Shown one piece after another: positions 45,560-55,316 of a stretch of 64,000 nt of DNA; the stretch's first letter is position 1, and the number at the start of each line of letters is the position of its first letter. Source of the DNA: an uncultured Allorhizobium sp. GTDB taxonomy: Bacteria; Pseudomonadota; Alphaproteobacteria; Rhizobiales; Rhizobiaceae. The notes under the pieces were generated by a model, which was given only the letters and a program-made list of their open reading frames with translations, was not told the DNA's origin and did not search any database. A program made the translations under genes and the position numbers. Location of the stretch: positions 1,999,001 through 2,063,000 of the forward strand of contig OY288189.1 of assembly GCA_958439205.1 (NCBI GenBank), given 5' to 3'.

Positions 45560-45994
45560 TCAGAAGTGCTCGCCAGACCTGAAGGGACCGACACGCATAC
45601 CGGCGGCGATCAGATAGGCTGTCGACCAGCCGATCAATAGGAAGCCGTTGACCCCTTCGAGCGCCGCCAGCATGCGCCATTCCGGATGGGGCACGACGTC
45701 GCCATAGCCGACGGTGGAGAAGGTGATGGTCGAGAAATAAAGGGCGGTTTCGAAATCGTCGACGACGCCGATCAGCGTAAAACTCGCCGCCCAGAGCCAG
45801 ACTTCGGCGGTCAGCACCGCGAAGACCCCGATGACGACGGTGTTCATGGCCAGCATTCGGCTGCGATGGCCATGCAGGCGTATGCGATCCGTCACCCAGC
45901 TCATAACATGGGTCACGCCCATCAGCCCGAAGGTGTGGATGACCACCGTCAGCGAGATCATCAGGGTGCCCAGCGCAAGATTGGTGGCCAGCAT
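45560..45994 (-). CDS. Two-transmembrane potassium channel-like protein
   Basis: A 144-residue inner-membrane protein. The pore loop ALYFSTITFSTVGYGDVVPH has the K+ selectivity filter T-V-G-Y-G-D. Four hydrophobic segments are present: an N-terminal helix (residues ~5-30), one at ~50-75, the pore helix and a final helix (~115-140). No RCK/regulatory domain is attached. Family members conduct K+ as tetramers; physiological role here unknown. Confidence 0.9.
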   Translation of the reverse strand: MLATNLALGTLMISLTVVIHTFGLMGVTHVMSWVTDRIRLHGHRSRMLAMNTVVIGVFAVLTAEVWLWAASFTLIGVVDDFETALYFSTITFSTVGYGDVVPHPEWRMLAALEGVNGFLLIGWSTAYLIAAGMRVGPFRSGEHF

Positions 45995-46023
45995 GGTGCA
46001 TCGTCCTCCGGATGACTCTGTTT

Positions 46024-46443
46024 TTAGCGAAGGTCCTTGCGGATCATGAATTTGAGACCGGACCAGATTTCGGTGACGGCGCAGACTTTGACATCGACGA
46101 GGCCTGTCGGCAGCAAGATGGTGCGCAGAACATCCTCGGTGATTGTGGTTGGGACCTTCGATGCCTTCTTCGGCCAGGAGATCCAGAGCATGCCTGATGG
46201 TTTCAGTATGGCCTTCAGACGTTCGGCTTGGTCTTCAAGGTGAGCACGATCCGTCTCGAAGACATGGAGATAGTCTAACTCCCTGCCATCAGTCTCGCCG
46301 ATGCTTTCGATGCGGCGAGCAATGGGCAAGTCGTCGGCAAGATGGGTGAGGTCCTGCGGCAGGCCGATGAAGAGCGCGGCAAGGTCAGGCCTCAATCCGA
46401 GCTTCTTGGCAAGCGGAGTGCCGGAGTAGCCGCTTTCGCTCAT
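46024..46443 (-). CDS. DUF3052 domain-containing protein
   Basis: A 139-residue protein: SGYSGTPLAKKLGLRPD at the N-terminus, then LDYLHVFETDRAHLED and the SGMLWISWPKKASKVPTTIT core of DUF3052, followed by LVDVKVCAVTEIWSGLKF. The fold resembles a degenerate methyltransferase-like alpha/beta domain; no activity is known. ATG at 46441-46443 was preferred over a GTG three codons upstream. It follows the same strand as the channel gene. Confidence 0.88.
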   Translation of the reverse strand: MSESGYSGTPLAKKLGLRPDLAALFIGLPQDLTHLADDLPIARRIESIGETDGRELDYLHVFETDRAHLEDQAERLKAILKPSGMLWISWPKKASKVPTTITEDVLRTILLPTGLVDVKVCAVTEIWSGLKFMIRKDLR

Positions 46444-46614
46444 GAGTGGCACAACCTTCCCCGAAAGTCGCAGCGTCGGCAGCGTTCCGTGTCGTGTGGG
46501 TCGACGAGAGGTGGAGCATCGTCGGCTTCGGGCCGGTGTGTCAATGCTCGGTTTGTCATCGACCTTTTGTAGAGCGGCAATAGGCTCATCAAGGGCAGAA
46601 GTGAGGATCGTGTT

Positions 46615-47145
46615 GTGGCTGTAGCAAGGAATTGCGTCCTGACCGTCGTTTTGCTCGCCTGGGGCCTTGCCGCGGCTGCGAGCCCGTCACTCGCGGTCAT
46701 TCTAGAGGTCGACCCGGTGCCGGAATGCCCTCCGGGTCAGGCGTTCGACAGCGGCGCGGCGCAGTGCGTTATCGACATGAGACGGCTGACCGATGCCGAC
46801 CGGATGGCGAATGCCAGACGCCATATCGACGAGGGGCGGTTTGAGGAGGCACGCTTGCTGCTCGATGCCGTGAGCCAGAAGAACTCGGCCCGCTACTTCA
46901 ACTATCGCGGCTTCGTCACCCGCAAGCTCGGCGACCCAGAGGGCGCGCTGGTTTACTATCGTCGCGCACTGATCCTCGATCCCTATTATGCCGAGGCCCG
47001 GGAATATCTCGGTGAGGCCTATCTGATGCTCGGGCGGATCGAAGATGCAGAGGCCGAACTCATCCAGATCGGACGCATCTGCGGAGTGCAATGCGAGCCC
47101 TATCAAGAGCTCAGTGAAGCCCTGGCGGAGGCGAGGGGCCGATAG
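46615..47145 (+). CDS. Secreted/periplasmic TPR protein
   Basis: A 176-residue protein with a signal peptide (LTVVLLAWGLAAAASPSLA, residues ~9-27) and two TPR-like motifs: FEEARLLLDAVSQKNSARYF and ALVYYRRALILDPYYAEARE followed by GEAYLMLGRIEDAEAEL. Four Cys residues (CPPGQ, QCVID, ICGVQC) suggest disulfides in the periplasm. The start is GTG at 46615 with GAGG upstream. Convergent with guaD. Specific role unknown. Confidence 0.8.
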   Translation: MAVARNCVLTVVLLAWGLAAAASPSLAVILEVDPVPECPPGQAFDSGAAQCVIDMRRLTDADRMANARRHIDEGRFEEARLLLDAVSQKNSARYFNYRGFVTRKLGDPEGALVYYRRALILDPYYAEAREYLGEAYLMLGRIEDAEAELIQIGRICGVQCEPYQELSEALAEARGR

Positions 47146-47175
47146 AGGCCTGTCGCCGCATGTCAAATTGCTTGG

Positions 47176-48489
47176 TCAGTTGCCGGGTTTCGAAGCCTTG
47201 CCCGCCACATAGGTCTCGACCACGGCGCGGTCGTCGCCGAGCGTTTGCAGCAGGAACAGCTCTTCGCCGAGCGAGGTCACCGTTTCCATCCTGAGCCGCA
47301 TGGCCGGGGTCGCGGCGGCATTGAGCACGACGATATCGGCGTCCGTGCCTTCGTCCAGCGTGCCGATCCGGTCCGCGAGCTCGAGCGCCACGGCATTGCC
47401 CAGCGTCATGTGGTAGAAGCTTTCGAGCGGGTTCAAACGCTCGCCCAACAATTGCTGGATCTTGTAGGCCTCGTCCATGGTCTTGAACATGGAATAACTG
47501 GAGCCGCCGCCGATGTCAGTGGCGACCGCGACGGTGACAGGCTTTTCGCGCCGCTGGATCGCCTTCAACGGAAAGAGGCCGGAGCCTAAGAAGAGGTTCG
47601 AGGTCGGGCAGTGGACCGCGACTGCCCCGCTTTCGGCCATGGCATCCGCCTCGCGGTCCGACAGATGGATTGCATGGCCGAAGAGCGCCTTTTTCCGCAG
47701 CAGGCCATAGCGGGCATAAATGTCCGTGTAGTCAGTGGCGTCAGGATAGAGTTCGCAGGTGTAGCGGATCTCGTCGTGGTTCTCAGACAGATGCGTCTGG
47801 ATATGCAGGTCGGGGAATTCTTCCGCCAGTTTCTGCGTCATCGCCATCTGCTCGGGCGTCGAGGTGATGGCAAAGCGTGGGGTGATGGCGACGTGGTTGC
47901 GGCCCTTGCCATGCCATTGTTCGATCACCGCGCGGGTCTCGTCGTAGCCGAGCTGCGGTGTGTCGAGCAGCCCCTGCGGCGCATTGCGATCCATCATCAC
48001 CTTGCCGCCGATCATCAGCGTGCCGCGCTTCAGGCTTTCGGCGAAGAAGGCATCGGCTGAGGCCTTGTGTACCGAGCAGTAGGCAACCGCAGTCGTCGTG
48101 CCCTGGCGCAGGAATTCGTCGAAGAACTGCGTGGCGATCCGCTCGGCATGAGCGCTTTCGACAAAGCGGCATTCCTCGGGGAAGGTATAGGTATCAAGCC
48201 ATTCCAGCAGATTGGCGGCGTAGGAGGCGATCACCTGCATCTGCGGGAAATGCACGTGGCAATCGATCAGGCCGGGCAGGATCAGATGCGGGCGGTGGTC
48301 GATCTCGGTCGTTTCCGCGCCGGCCTTCAGCTTCACATCGGAATAGCTGCCCACAGCGGCAATCTTGCCATCGCGGACCAGCAGCGCGCCGTCTTCCTCG
48401 TAGAGATAGCTTTCCTTGTCACCGGCATGCTCAGGTGCACGGTGGAAGGAGAGGAGGCGGCCGCGGATCAGGGTCTCAATTGTCATCAT
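47176..48489 (-). CDS. guaD: Guanine deaminase
   Basis: A 437-residue amidohydrolase converting guanine to xanthine. Metal ligands and signatures: LPGLIDCHVHFPQ, QTHLSENHDEIRY, FGHAIHLSDREADAMAES, HCPTSNLFLGSG and VATDIGGGSSYSMFKTMDEA, the last being diagnostic of guanine deaminase. Length is typical. Its start overlaps the stop of puuD (4 bp), so the two are coupled. It feeds xanthine to XdhAB. Confidence 0.96.
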   Translation of the reverse strand: MMTIETLIRGRLLSFHRAPEHAGDKESYLYEEDGALLVRDGKIAAVGSYSDVKLKAGAETTEIDHRPHLILPGLIDCHVHFPQMQVIASYAANLLEWLDTYTFPEECRFVESAHAERIATQFFDEFLRQGTTTAVAYCSVHKASADAFFAESLKRGTLMIGGKVMMDRNAPQGLLDTPQLGYDETRAVIEQWHGKGRNHVAITPRFAITSTPEQMAMTQKLAEEFPDLHIQTHLSENHDEIRYTCELYPDATDYTDIYARYGLLRKKALFGHAIHLSDREADAMAESGAVAVHCPTSNLFLGSGLFPLKAIQRREKPVTVAVATDIGGGSSYSMFKTMDEAYKIQQLLGERLNPLESFYHMTLGNAVALELADRIGTLDEGTDADIVVLNAAATPAMRLRMETVTSLGEELFLLQTLGDDRAVVETYVAGKASKPGN

Positions 48490-49718
48490 TTGCCTTCGAC
48501 CGTCGTCTCGTACCAGGCGACGAGCAGCTTGCGCTCTTCGGGCGAGAGATCGGTGATGTTTCCAGGCGGCATGGCATGGCTGCGGCCGGCCTGGAGGTAG
48601 ATTTCACGGGCATGGGCGGCGATCTCGCCGTCCGTCTCAAGCTTCACGTTCTTTGGTGCTCGCGCGATGCCTTCCCAGACAGGTTCGGCGGCGTGGCACA
48701 TCGAACAGCGGCCCTGTACGACATCACGCACGGCTTCGAAATGGCCGTTTGCAACAAAGGTCTGTTCACGGGTCGAAAGGCTCACCTGTTCTTCCTCGCC
48801 CGTCAGCACCTTCGGCACTGTCGACAGCCACATGATGACGATGAAGATGAGCACCGTCACCAGCCAGGTCCAGGTCGGCTTGCCCTTGCGGGCATGGGTC
48901 GTGTTGAACCAGTGGCGGATTGTGACGCCCATGAGGAAGACCAGCGCCGCGATCACCCAGTTGAACTCCGTCGCGAAGGCCAGCGGATAGTGGTTCGACA
49001 GCATGAAGAAGATGACGGGCAGCGTCAGGTAGTTGTTGTGCAGCGAGCGCTGCTTGGCAATCACGCCGTATTTCGGATCGGGCGTGCGGCCCGCGATCAG
49101 GTCCGCGACGACGATCTTCTGGTTGGGAATGATGATGAAGAAGACGTTGGCCGACATGATGGTGGCGGTAAACGCGCCCAGATGCAGGAAGGCGGCGCGG
49201 CCGGTGAATACTTGCGTGTAGCCCCAGGCCATGGCGATCAGCACGACATAGAGAAAGGCCATGAGGCCCCAGGTGTTTTTTCCGAGCGGCGACTTGCACA
49301 AGAGGTCGTATAGGATCCAGCCGACAGCCAGTGACGCCAGCGACAGACAGATGGCCTGCCAGGGTTCAAGGTCGAGCACCGTGCGGTCGATGAGGAAGAG
49401 GTCGGCGCCGCCGTAATAGACCACGGCGAGCAGCGCGAAGCCCGAGAGCCAGGTGGCATAGCTTTCCCATTTGAACCAGGTGAGATGCTCCGGCATCGAG
49501 GCGGGCGCAACCAGGTATTTCTGGATATGGTAGAAGCCGCCGCCATGGACCTGCCATTCTTCGCCATAGGCGCCGACGGGAAGCCCCGGGCGCTTTACGA
49601 GGCCCAGATCGAGCGCGATGAAGTAAAAGGACGAGCCGATCCAGGCGATGGCCGTGATCACATGCAGCCAGCGGACTGCGAAGTTCAGCCATTCCCAGGC
49701 GATCGCATATTCATACAT
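48486..49718 (-). CDS. puuD: Urate hydroxylase PuuD (membrane-bound urate oxidase with cytochrome c domain)
   Basis: A 410-residue inner-membrane protein with about eight or nine transmembrane helices and a C-terminal periplasmic cytochrome c domain (heme-binding CSMCH, with the distal Met region GRSHAMPPGNITDLSPEER). WLHVITAIAWIGSSFYFIALD and GYGEEWQVHGGGFYHIQKY-like AYGEEWQVHGGGFYHI mark the PuuD family, which oxidises urate to 5-hydroxyisourate using the respiratory chain. I chose the ATG at 49716-49718 with GAAAGGGG upstream. Operon with guaD. Confidence 0.95.
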   Translation of the reverse strand: MYEYAIAWEWLNFAVRWLHVITAIAWIGSSFYFIALDLGLVKRPGLPVGAYGEEWQVHGGGFYHIQKYLVAPASMPEHLTWFKWESYATWLSGFALLAVVYYGGADLFLIDRTVLDLEPWQAICLSLASLAVGWILYDLLCKSPLGKNTWGLMAFLYVVLIAMAWGYTQVFTGRAAFLHLGAFTATIMSANVFFIIIPNQKIVVADLIAGRTPDPKYGVIAKQRSLHNNYLTLPVIFFMLSNHYPLAFATEFNWVIAALVFLMGVTIRHWFNTTHARKGKPTWTWLVTVLIFIVIMWLSTVPKVLTGEEEQVSLSTREQTFVANGHFEAVRDVVQGRCSMCHAAEPVWEGIARAPKNVKLETDGEIAAHAREIYLQAGRSHAMPPGNITDLSPEERKLLVAWYETTVEGK

Positions 49719-49855
49719 TCGAGAATTCCCCTTTCGTCCTCCCGGCCGGACAGTGTGGAAAATATTGCGCTGCAAGGGAAGCCCTCAGCGGTGCGGCGAG
49801 GGCTCCTGATGTCGATTTATGCAGAGATTCTTTTCTTCCGCAGAAGCCGGTGAAA

Positions 49856-50755
49856 TCAGAGCGCTTTTTCGGCTTCCAGCGTTGCCGTGATCCAGGCGTG
49901 GAAGGCCTTGATCTTCGGCGCGTTGCGTCTGGAGTGGGAATAGACCAGCTGGATCGGCGCATTGGCCGGGCAGGCGAGCGGGAAGGGCCGGATCAAGCGA
50001 CCCGAGGCCAGTTCCTCCTTGAAAAAGAAGGGGCTGATGATGGCAACGCCATAGCCGGCGATGGCGGCATTGGCTTCCAGATCCTGCGCCTCGTAGCTGT
50101 GCAGCTTGGTGTCGATCAGGGTGGGATTGTGGATGCCGACGGCGGCAAACCATTGCGGCCACCAGGGGTCGCCGGGGCTGATGATCGGTAGCTTCAAGAG
50201 GTCGGCCGGTTCCTGCACGCCGCCGATGGTTTCCGCCAGTTTCGGGCTCAGCATCGGCGTGAAGTCGAGCCGGATCAGCGGATGGGCGATGGTGCCCGGC
50301 CAGGGCCCTTCACCCCAGGGGATCGCCACATCGGCGCTCTTGGTCGCGAGGTCCTCGAACTTGCTGACACGCAGCAGGCGCACCGCGATATCAGGATGGG
50401 CGAGCTGGAAGCTGCCGAGATGGCGTGCCAGCCAGTTCGAGGCGAAGGTCGGCACCGAGTGGATCTCGAGTGTCTCGACGGCACTGCGCTTTGCCTGCTG
50501 TACGGCATCCACCAGAAGATCGAAGCCTTCGGCGACTTTCGGATGCAGGCGCTCACCCGTTTCCGTCAGCCCGATCTGGCGCGGGCGGCGCCAGAAGAGC
50601 GGCTCGCCGACATGCTCCTCCAGGAGCTTGATCTGATAGCTGACCGCCGTCTGGGTCATGCCCAGCTCTTCGCCTGCGCGCGTGAAGCTGTTGAGGCGCC
50701 CGACCGCCTCGAAGACGCGCAGGGCATTGAGCGGAAATTGTCGCGACAGTTTCAT
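49856..50755 (-). CDS. LysR family transcriptional regulator (GcvA-like)
   Basis: A 299-residue regulator. HTH: FPLNALRVFEAVGRLNSFTR, MTQTAVSYQIKLLEEHVG, FWRRPRQIGLTETG. The C-terminal effector domain spans residues ~90-295. It lies upstream of puuD-guaD on the same strand (137-bp gap) and divergent from the DUF1127 gene; it may regulate the urate genes, but this is inference from position. Confidence 0.9.
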   Translation of the reverse strand: MKLSRQFPLNALRVFEAVGRLNSFTRAGEELGMTQTAVSYQIKLLEEHVGEPLFWRRPRQIGLTETGERLHPKVAEGFDLLVDAVQQAKRSAVETLEIHSVPTFASNWLARHLGSFQLAHPDIAVRLLRVSKFEDLATKSADVAIPWGEGPWPGTIAHPLIRLDFTPMLSPKLAETIGGVQEPADLLKLPIISPGDPWWPQWFAAVGIHNPTLIDTKLHSYEAQDLEANAAIAGYGVAIISPFFFKEELASGRLIRPFPLACPANAPIQLVYSHSRRNAPKIKAFHAWITATLEAEKAL

Positions 50756-50865
50756 GGATTAGCTCTCTTTATCCATGAGTAGCGTAATTGAATTGGATCG
50801 GGCTCGCAACCACGGCCATAAAAGCCTCATCAAACCAGAACGATAACAGACGCGTGGAGGCAGAG

Positions 50866-51087
50866 ATGATATCCGCGACAGAACGACTCACGTCTAAATC
50901 CTGGGGCATCCTGCAATGGCTCCGGGAGGCCTTCCAGTGGGGTAGAGGCCCTCGGCGACTGCGCCTGCAAGACCTGCCGGCGGACCTGCGCCGTGACATA
51001 GGTCTAGAAATGGAAGACGACGCCTTGCGTGGTCGGGAGCTTGCCGGCCAGCGGCTGCTTGATCTCACGCGGCCAGGGGTGATGTGA
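50866..51087 (+). CDS. DUF1127 domain small protein
   Basis: A 73-residue protein. The C-terminal RLRLQDLPADLRRDIGLEMED matches the DUF1127 core (L-x-x-L-x-x-x-[LR]-x-D-[IL]-G-[LI]), an Arg-rich helix pair known in alphaproteobacteria to bind RNA or influence phosphate and nitrogen metabolism. ATG 50866 preceded by GGAGG. Divergent from LysR, so it could be a target. Confidence 0.8.
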   Translation: MISATERLTSKSWGILQWLREAFQWGRGPRRLRLQDLPADLRRDIGLEMEDDALRGRELAGQRLLDLTRPGVM

Positions 51088-51158
51088 GGAAAGGTTATCC
51101 AAACCAGAATCTTAGCGAAGAACCTTTCAAGTTTGATTCCGCGTCTTCGCATGCCGCT

Positions 51159-51956
51159 TCAGCTGAGCAATACGCCCAACAATTCTGCCGCGACCACCGC
51201 CGCGATCACCGCCGGACGCTTGTCCCTCACGGCGCTGCCGCCAATGGGCAGGATCAGGCGGTCGATTGCCGCCCGGCCAATCCCCTCGCGGTCCAGAAAC
51301 GAGGCGAAGGTGGCGCGCTTGGTCTTCGAACCGATCATGCCGACATAGGCGAGGTCGGTTCGGGCGAGCGCCTCCTTTGCAATCAGGAAATCCAATGCAT
51401 GGTCATGGGTAAGGATGACGGCGGCACCGCCGGTCTTCAACTTTGCGACCTCCGCTTCGGGCATGGCGACGCGGCGGAAGCTGATGCCATCCGGTACGTC
51501 GCCGTCGATTTCCAGGCGCGAGTCGATCAGCGTGACGGCGAGCGGTAGGGGGGTAAGCGCTCGAGCCAGCGCCAGCCCGACATGCCCGGCGCCGAAGAGC
51601 ATGACTTCCGGGAAAGTGGCGCGTTCGTCCGCGAGACGTTGCAAAAGTGCGTCATGGACGGATGGATCGATCCTGCGGAGCGATAGGCGTACACGCCCGC
51701 CGCAGCATTGGCCGATTTCAGGGCCCAGCGGCACATCGAGTTCGCTCTGCACACTTTCGCCTGCCAAAAGTTTACGGGCGCGGTCGATCGCCATGAACTC
51801 AAGAGATCCGCCACCGATCGTGCCCCAGAGCGCGGTTTCAGCCACCAGCATCAGCGTGCCGGCCTCGCGCGGCGCCGAGCCTTTGGCCTCGACGACTTCG
51901 ACGAGGATGGCGTCAGGATGGGCGGCTAGGAAGGCGGGGAGGGTGGCAGCGGTCAT
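51159..51956 (-). CDS. xdhC: Xanthine dehydrogenase accessory protein XdhC
   Basis: A 265-residue chaperone that binds molybdenum cofactor and inserts it into XdhAB. N-terminal VEVVEAKGSAPREAGTLMLV and GTIGGGSLEFMAID, then GPEIGQCCGGRVRLSLRR and the Rossmann-like MLFGAGHVGLALARAL in the C-terminal domain, and the ending AVIAAVVAAELL are typical. It is on the same strand as xdhAB but separated from them by an oppositely oriented gene. Confidence 0.93.
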   Translation of the reverse strand: MTAATLPAFLAAHPDAILVEVVEAKGSAPREAGTLMLVAETALWGTIGGGSLEFMAIDRARKLLAGESVQSELDVPLGPEIGQCCGGRVRLSLRRIDPSVHDALLQRLADERATFPEVMLFGAGHVGLALARALTPLPLAVTLIDSRLEIDGDVPDGISFRRVAMPEAEVAKLKTGGAAVILTHDHALDFLIAKEALARTDLAYVGMIGSKTKRATFASFLDREGIGRAAIDRLILPIGGSAVRDKRPAVIAAVVAAELLGVLLS

Positions 51957-52086
51957 GATGGGCTGATCCTAGCACTAGGCAGTGGGAACTGGACAGCAGG
52001 GCTTCGGGGTTAATCCACCAAGGTTTCACCGCGCCTGTAACATGTCTGCCGTGTTATGGTCCGGCATGGCAAGCTCAGGAGCGGGA

Positions 52087-52968
52087 ATGACCAGAACCAC
52101 AGGCTTGATCGTCTGGCTGCTCGTGGCGGCTTTCGCCGGGGGGCTTTTCCTCGTCAATCCGCTGGCGGATATCGCGGCCAAGTTTAGCCGCGACGTTACG
52201 CTCGGTAGCGGCGCGCTCTACACGACCTTGCGGGTGGCCAATTCCGTGATGAGCGTTGCACGCGATGCCGATGTTACCGGCGGCGTCGGAGTGGCTTCGG
52301 TCACCGCCAGCCCCGGCCAGTTGCTTCAGCCGGTGATCAACACGATCGAGCGCATGGTCGACCTGCTGTTCGGGCTTGCCATCGTATCCGGCATCCTGTC
52401 GCTGCTCCTGGTGCCGGTGGCGAAGGTCGCCTCCATCGGGCTTGCGGCCTGCGCGCTGTTTTGCGCCGGCATGACGCTGACCGCCCGGCGCGTGCCGCCG
52501 ATGCTGGAGCGCTTGACGCGGTCGGTGATGGTGCTCGGCATTCTCGGCGCCGTATTGCTACCGGCATCCTATACCATCGCCTTCTACGCTGGAGATGCGA
52601 TCACCGATCGGGCCTGGACCCATGCGACCGAAGTTTTCGATCGCATGCAGGGTCAGCATGCGCTTGCCGGTGTCGATGAGGCCGCAACAACGGCAGGCGC
52701 CCTTACACCCACCGACAGGATCCCGCCGGCAGAGGACGGCATGTTCGACCGTCTCGGCACGGCATTCACAGGCACACTACAGGCCGCCTCCGACATGGCG
52801 GCAACGGCGGCGGCCAATGCGCAGGTCATCCGCGATGGCGTTGCGATCTCGACGGATCTGTTTTCCGCCTCGATCGGTATCGCGACGGCCTATCTGGTCA
52901 AGCTGCTGGTGCTGCCGATCCTGATCCTGGCAGCCATGCTTTACCTGATGCGATCCGCACTGCGCTGA
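52087..52968 (+). CDS. Unrecognised membrane protein embedded within the xdh locus
   Basis: A 293-residue protein I do not recognise. Hydrophobic segments lie at residues ~5-25 (LIVWLLVAAFAGGLFLV), ~95-115, ~118-135, ~150-175 and ~265-288 (YLVKLLVLPILILAAMLYLM), with a ~90-residue soluble loop before the last one that is Ala/Asp-rich. AGGAGCGGGA precedes the ATG at 52087. It is antisense to any transcript running from xdhB to xdhC. No domain could be named. Confidence 0.75.
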   Translation: MTRTTGLIVWLLVAAFAGGLFLVNPLADIAAKFSRDVTLGSGALYTTLRVANSVMSVARDADVTGGVGVASVTASPGQLLQPVINTIERMVDLLFGLAIVSGILSLLLVPVAKVASIGLAACALFCAGMTLTARRVPPMLERLTRSVMVLGILGAVLLPASYTIAFYAGDAITDRAWTHATEVFDRMQGQHALAGVDEAATTAGALTPTDRIPPAEDGMFDRLGTAFTGTLQAASDMAATAAANAQVIRDGVAISTDLFSASIGIATAYLVKLLVLPILILAAMLYLMRSALR

Positions 52969-52973
52969 GCCTT

Positions 52974-55316
52974 TCAGGCTCGCTTCAGCCTCTCCACGGC
53001 CATCAGCACCCGCTCCGGCGTCGCCGGTGCGTCGAGCCTCGGGCAGAGGCGGAAATCGGCAACTGAGGCGACCGCCATCGACAGTGCCTCCAGCACCGAG
53101 ATCGCCAGCATGAAGGGCGGTTCGCCGACGGCCTTGGAGCGGCCGATGGTCGGCTCGGCGTTCTCAGACCATGGAACGAGCCGCGTGTTGAAGATCTTCG
53201 GGCGGTCCGAGGCGAGCGGGATCTTGTAGGTCGAGGGGGCGTGGGTCCTCAAGCGTCCCTTGCCGTCCCACCACAACTCTTCCGTCGTCAACCAGCCCAT
53301 GCCCTGGACGAAGCCGCCCTCGATCTGGCCGATGTCGATGACCGGGTTCAGCGACTTGCCGACATCGTGGAGAATGTCGGTGCGCTCCATCAGATATTCG
53401 CCAGTTAGCGTATCGATCGAGACTTCCGTGCAGGCAGCGCCATAGGCGTAGTAGTAGAAGGGCGTGCCGCGCCCGGCGGCACGATCCCAGTGGATCTTCG
53501 GCGTTTTGTAAAAGCCGGCAGCGGAGAGCTGAACGCGGGCGAAATAGGCCTGTTTTGCGAATTCTCCAAAGGTGAAGATCTGCTCGCCGACGCGCACGCG
53601 GTTCGGCAGGAAGGCCACTTCGGCGGGGGACACGCCGTATTTCTCGGATGCAAAGGCGATCAGCCTTTCCTTGATCTGGCGGGCGGCATCATAGGCGGCC
53701 ATGCCGTTCAGGTCGGAACCGGAGGAGGCGGCCGTCGCCGAAGTGTTCGGAACCTTGGCCGTTGTCGTGGCCGTGATCTTCACCGTGTCGACGTCGACCT
53801 GGAAACAGTCGGCGACGACCTGGGCGACCTTGGTGTAGAGGCCCTGGCCCATCTCGGTGCCGCCATGGTTCAGGTGGATCGAGCCGTCCTGGTAGATATG
53901 GACGAGTGCGCCTGCCTGGTTGAAGGCGGTCATGGTGAAGGAGATGCCGAATTTCACCGGGGTGAGGGCAATACCCTTCTTGATGACCGGGCTCGTCGTG
54001 TTGAAGTCGATGATCGCCTTGCGGCGCGCCTGGTAGTCGACCGAGGTTTCGAGTTCCTCGACGACCTTCAGGATGATGTTGTCCTCCACCTGCTGGTGGT
54101 AGGGGGTCACGTCTCGGCCGGATCCCTTCTCGCCATAGAAATTGGCCTTGCGGACCTCAAGCGGGTCCTTGCCCAACGCATAAGCGATCTCCTCTATCAC
54201 CCGCTCTGCCCCAAGCATGCCCTGCGGGCCGCCGAAGCCGCGATAGGCGGTGTTGGAAACGGTGTGGGTCTTCAAGGGCTGCGAGGTGAGCTTCACATGC
54301 GGATAGAAATAGCTCGAGTCTGCATGGAAGAGCGCGCGGTCGGTGACCGGGCCGGAGAGGTCGGACGAGTAGCCGCAACGGGCTGCGAAGTTGGCGTCGA
54401 TCGCGTGGATTTTTCCGTCATCGTCGAAGGCGACGTCGAAATCCATCTTGAAGTCGTGGCGCTTGCCGGTGACGCCCATGTCCTCGTCGCGGTCGGGGCG
54501 GAATTTGACGGCACGATTGAGCTTCTTGGCAGCGAGGGCGGCGAGGGCTGCAAACTGGTTGCCCTGCGTTTCCTTGCCGCCGAAGCCGCCGCCCATGCGG
54601 CGTGTGTTGACGGTGATGGCGTTGGAGGGGATGTCGAGCACATGGCCGACGATGTGCTGGATTTCCGAGGGATGCTGGGTCGAGGACCAGACGGTGACGT
54701 CGTCGTCCTCGCCGGGGATGGCGAGTGCAATGTGGCTTTCGAGATAAAAATGCTCTTGGCCGCCGATGCGCATCGAGCTCTGGATGCGGTGGGCGGCCTT
54801 GTCGAGTTCGGTCTCCGGCGTGCCGCGCTTCAGCGTCATGCCCGGCGTGACCAGCGGTGCGCCGTTTTCCAAGGAGCCATCGATATCGGTCCAGAAGGGC
54901 AGGTCCCGGTATTCGACCTTGGCCAGACGCGCGGCCTTCCGGGCCGCGTCGCGGGTCTCGGCGATGACGGCGAAGATCGTCTGGCCATGGAATTCGATTT
55001 TGTCCGTCGCAATCAGCGGCTCGTCGTGGCGGCCGCCGGATGAGACGTCGTTGACGCCGGTGATGTCGTCGGCCGTCAGCACGCAGACGACGCCGGGATA
55101 GGCCTTCACCGCCGAAAGATCGATCGACAAGATCTCTGCATGGGCACGGTCCGCCATGCCGAGCGCGCCATGCAGGAGGCCTGCGGGTTCCGGAATGTCG
55201 TCGATGTATTCGGCACTTCCGGCGACATGCTTGTGCGCGGAATCATGCCGGAGCGACTGATGCATGGGCCCCTTGATGTATTTCGTCGTCTCGTAGGTCG
55301 CCTTGTCCATGATCAC
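52974..55316 (-). CDS. xdhB: Xanthine dehydrogenase molybdopterin-binding subunit
   Basis: A 780-residue large subunit, typical of two-subunit bacterial XDH. HVAGSAEYIDDIPEP at the start, GGGFGGKETQGNQFAALAAL, the substrate-site GFGGPQGMLGAERVIEEIA, HLNHGGTEMGQGLYTKVAQV, and the catalytic Glu in AVGEPPFMLAISVLEAL are all present. It oxidises hypoxanthine and xanthine to urate, passing electrons through XdhA to NAD+. Its start overlaps the xdhA stop by 4 bp. Confidence 0.96.
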   Translation of the reverse strand: MIMDKATYETTKYIKGPMHQSLRHDSAHKHVAGSAEYIDDIPEPAGLLHGALGMADRAHAEILSIDLSAVKAYPGVVCVLTADDITGVNDVSSGGRHDEPLIATDKIEFHGQTIFAVIAETRDAARKAARLAKVEYRDLPFWTDIDGSLENGAPLVTPGMTLKRGTPETELDKAAHRIQSSMRIGGQEHFYLESHIALAIPGEDDDVTVWSSTQHPSEIQHIVGHVLDIPSNAITVNTRRMGGGFGGKETQGNQFAALAALAAKKLNRAVKFRPDRDEDMGVTGKRHDFKMDFDVAFDDDGKIHAIDANFAARCGYSSDLSGPVTDRALFHADSSYFYPHVKLTSQPLKTHTVSNTAYRGFGGPQGMLGAERVIEEIAYALGKDPLEVRKANFYGEKGSGRDVTPYHQQVEDNIILKVVEELETSVDYQARRKAIIDFNTTSPVIKKGIALTPVKFGISFTMTAFNQAGALVHIYQDGSIHLNHGGTEMGQGLYTKVAQVVADCFQVDVDTVKITATTTAKVPNTSATAASSGSDLNGMAAYDAARQIKERLIAFASEKYGVSPAEVAFLPNRVRVGEQIFTFGEFAKQAYFARVQLSAAGFYKTPKIHWDRAAGRGTPFYYYAYGAACTEVSIDTLTGEYLMERTDILHDVGKSLNPVIDIGQIEGGFVQGMGWLTTEELWWDGKGRLRTHAPSTYKIPLASDRPKIFNTRLVPWSENAEPTIGRSKAVGEPPFMLAISVLEALSMAVASVADFRLCPRLDAPATPERVLMAVERLKRA

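Noticed and set aside
52087-52968. Membrane protein in the xdh locus as a purine permease
   Set aside because: Too short, with only about five hydrophobic segments and none of the NCS2 motifs; function left open.
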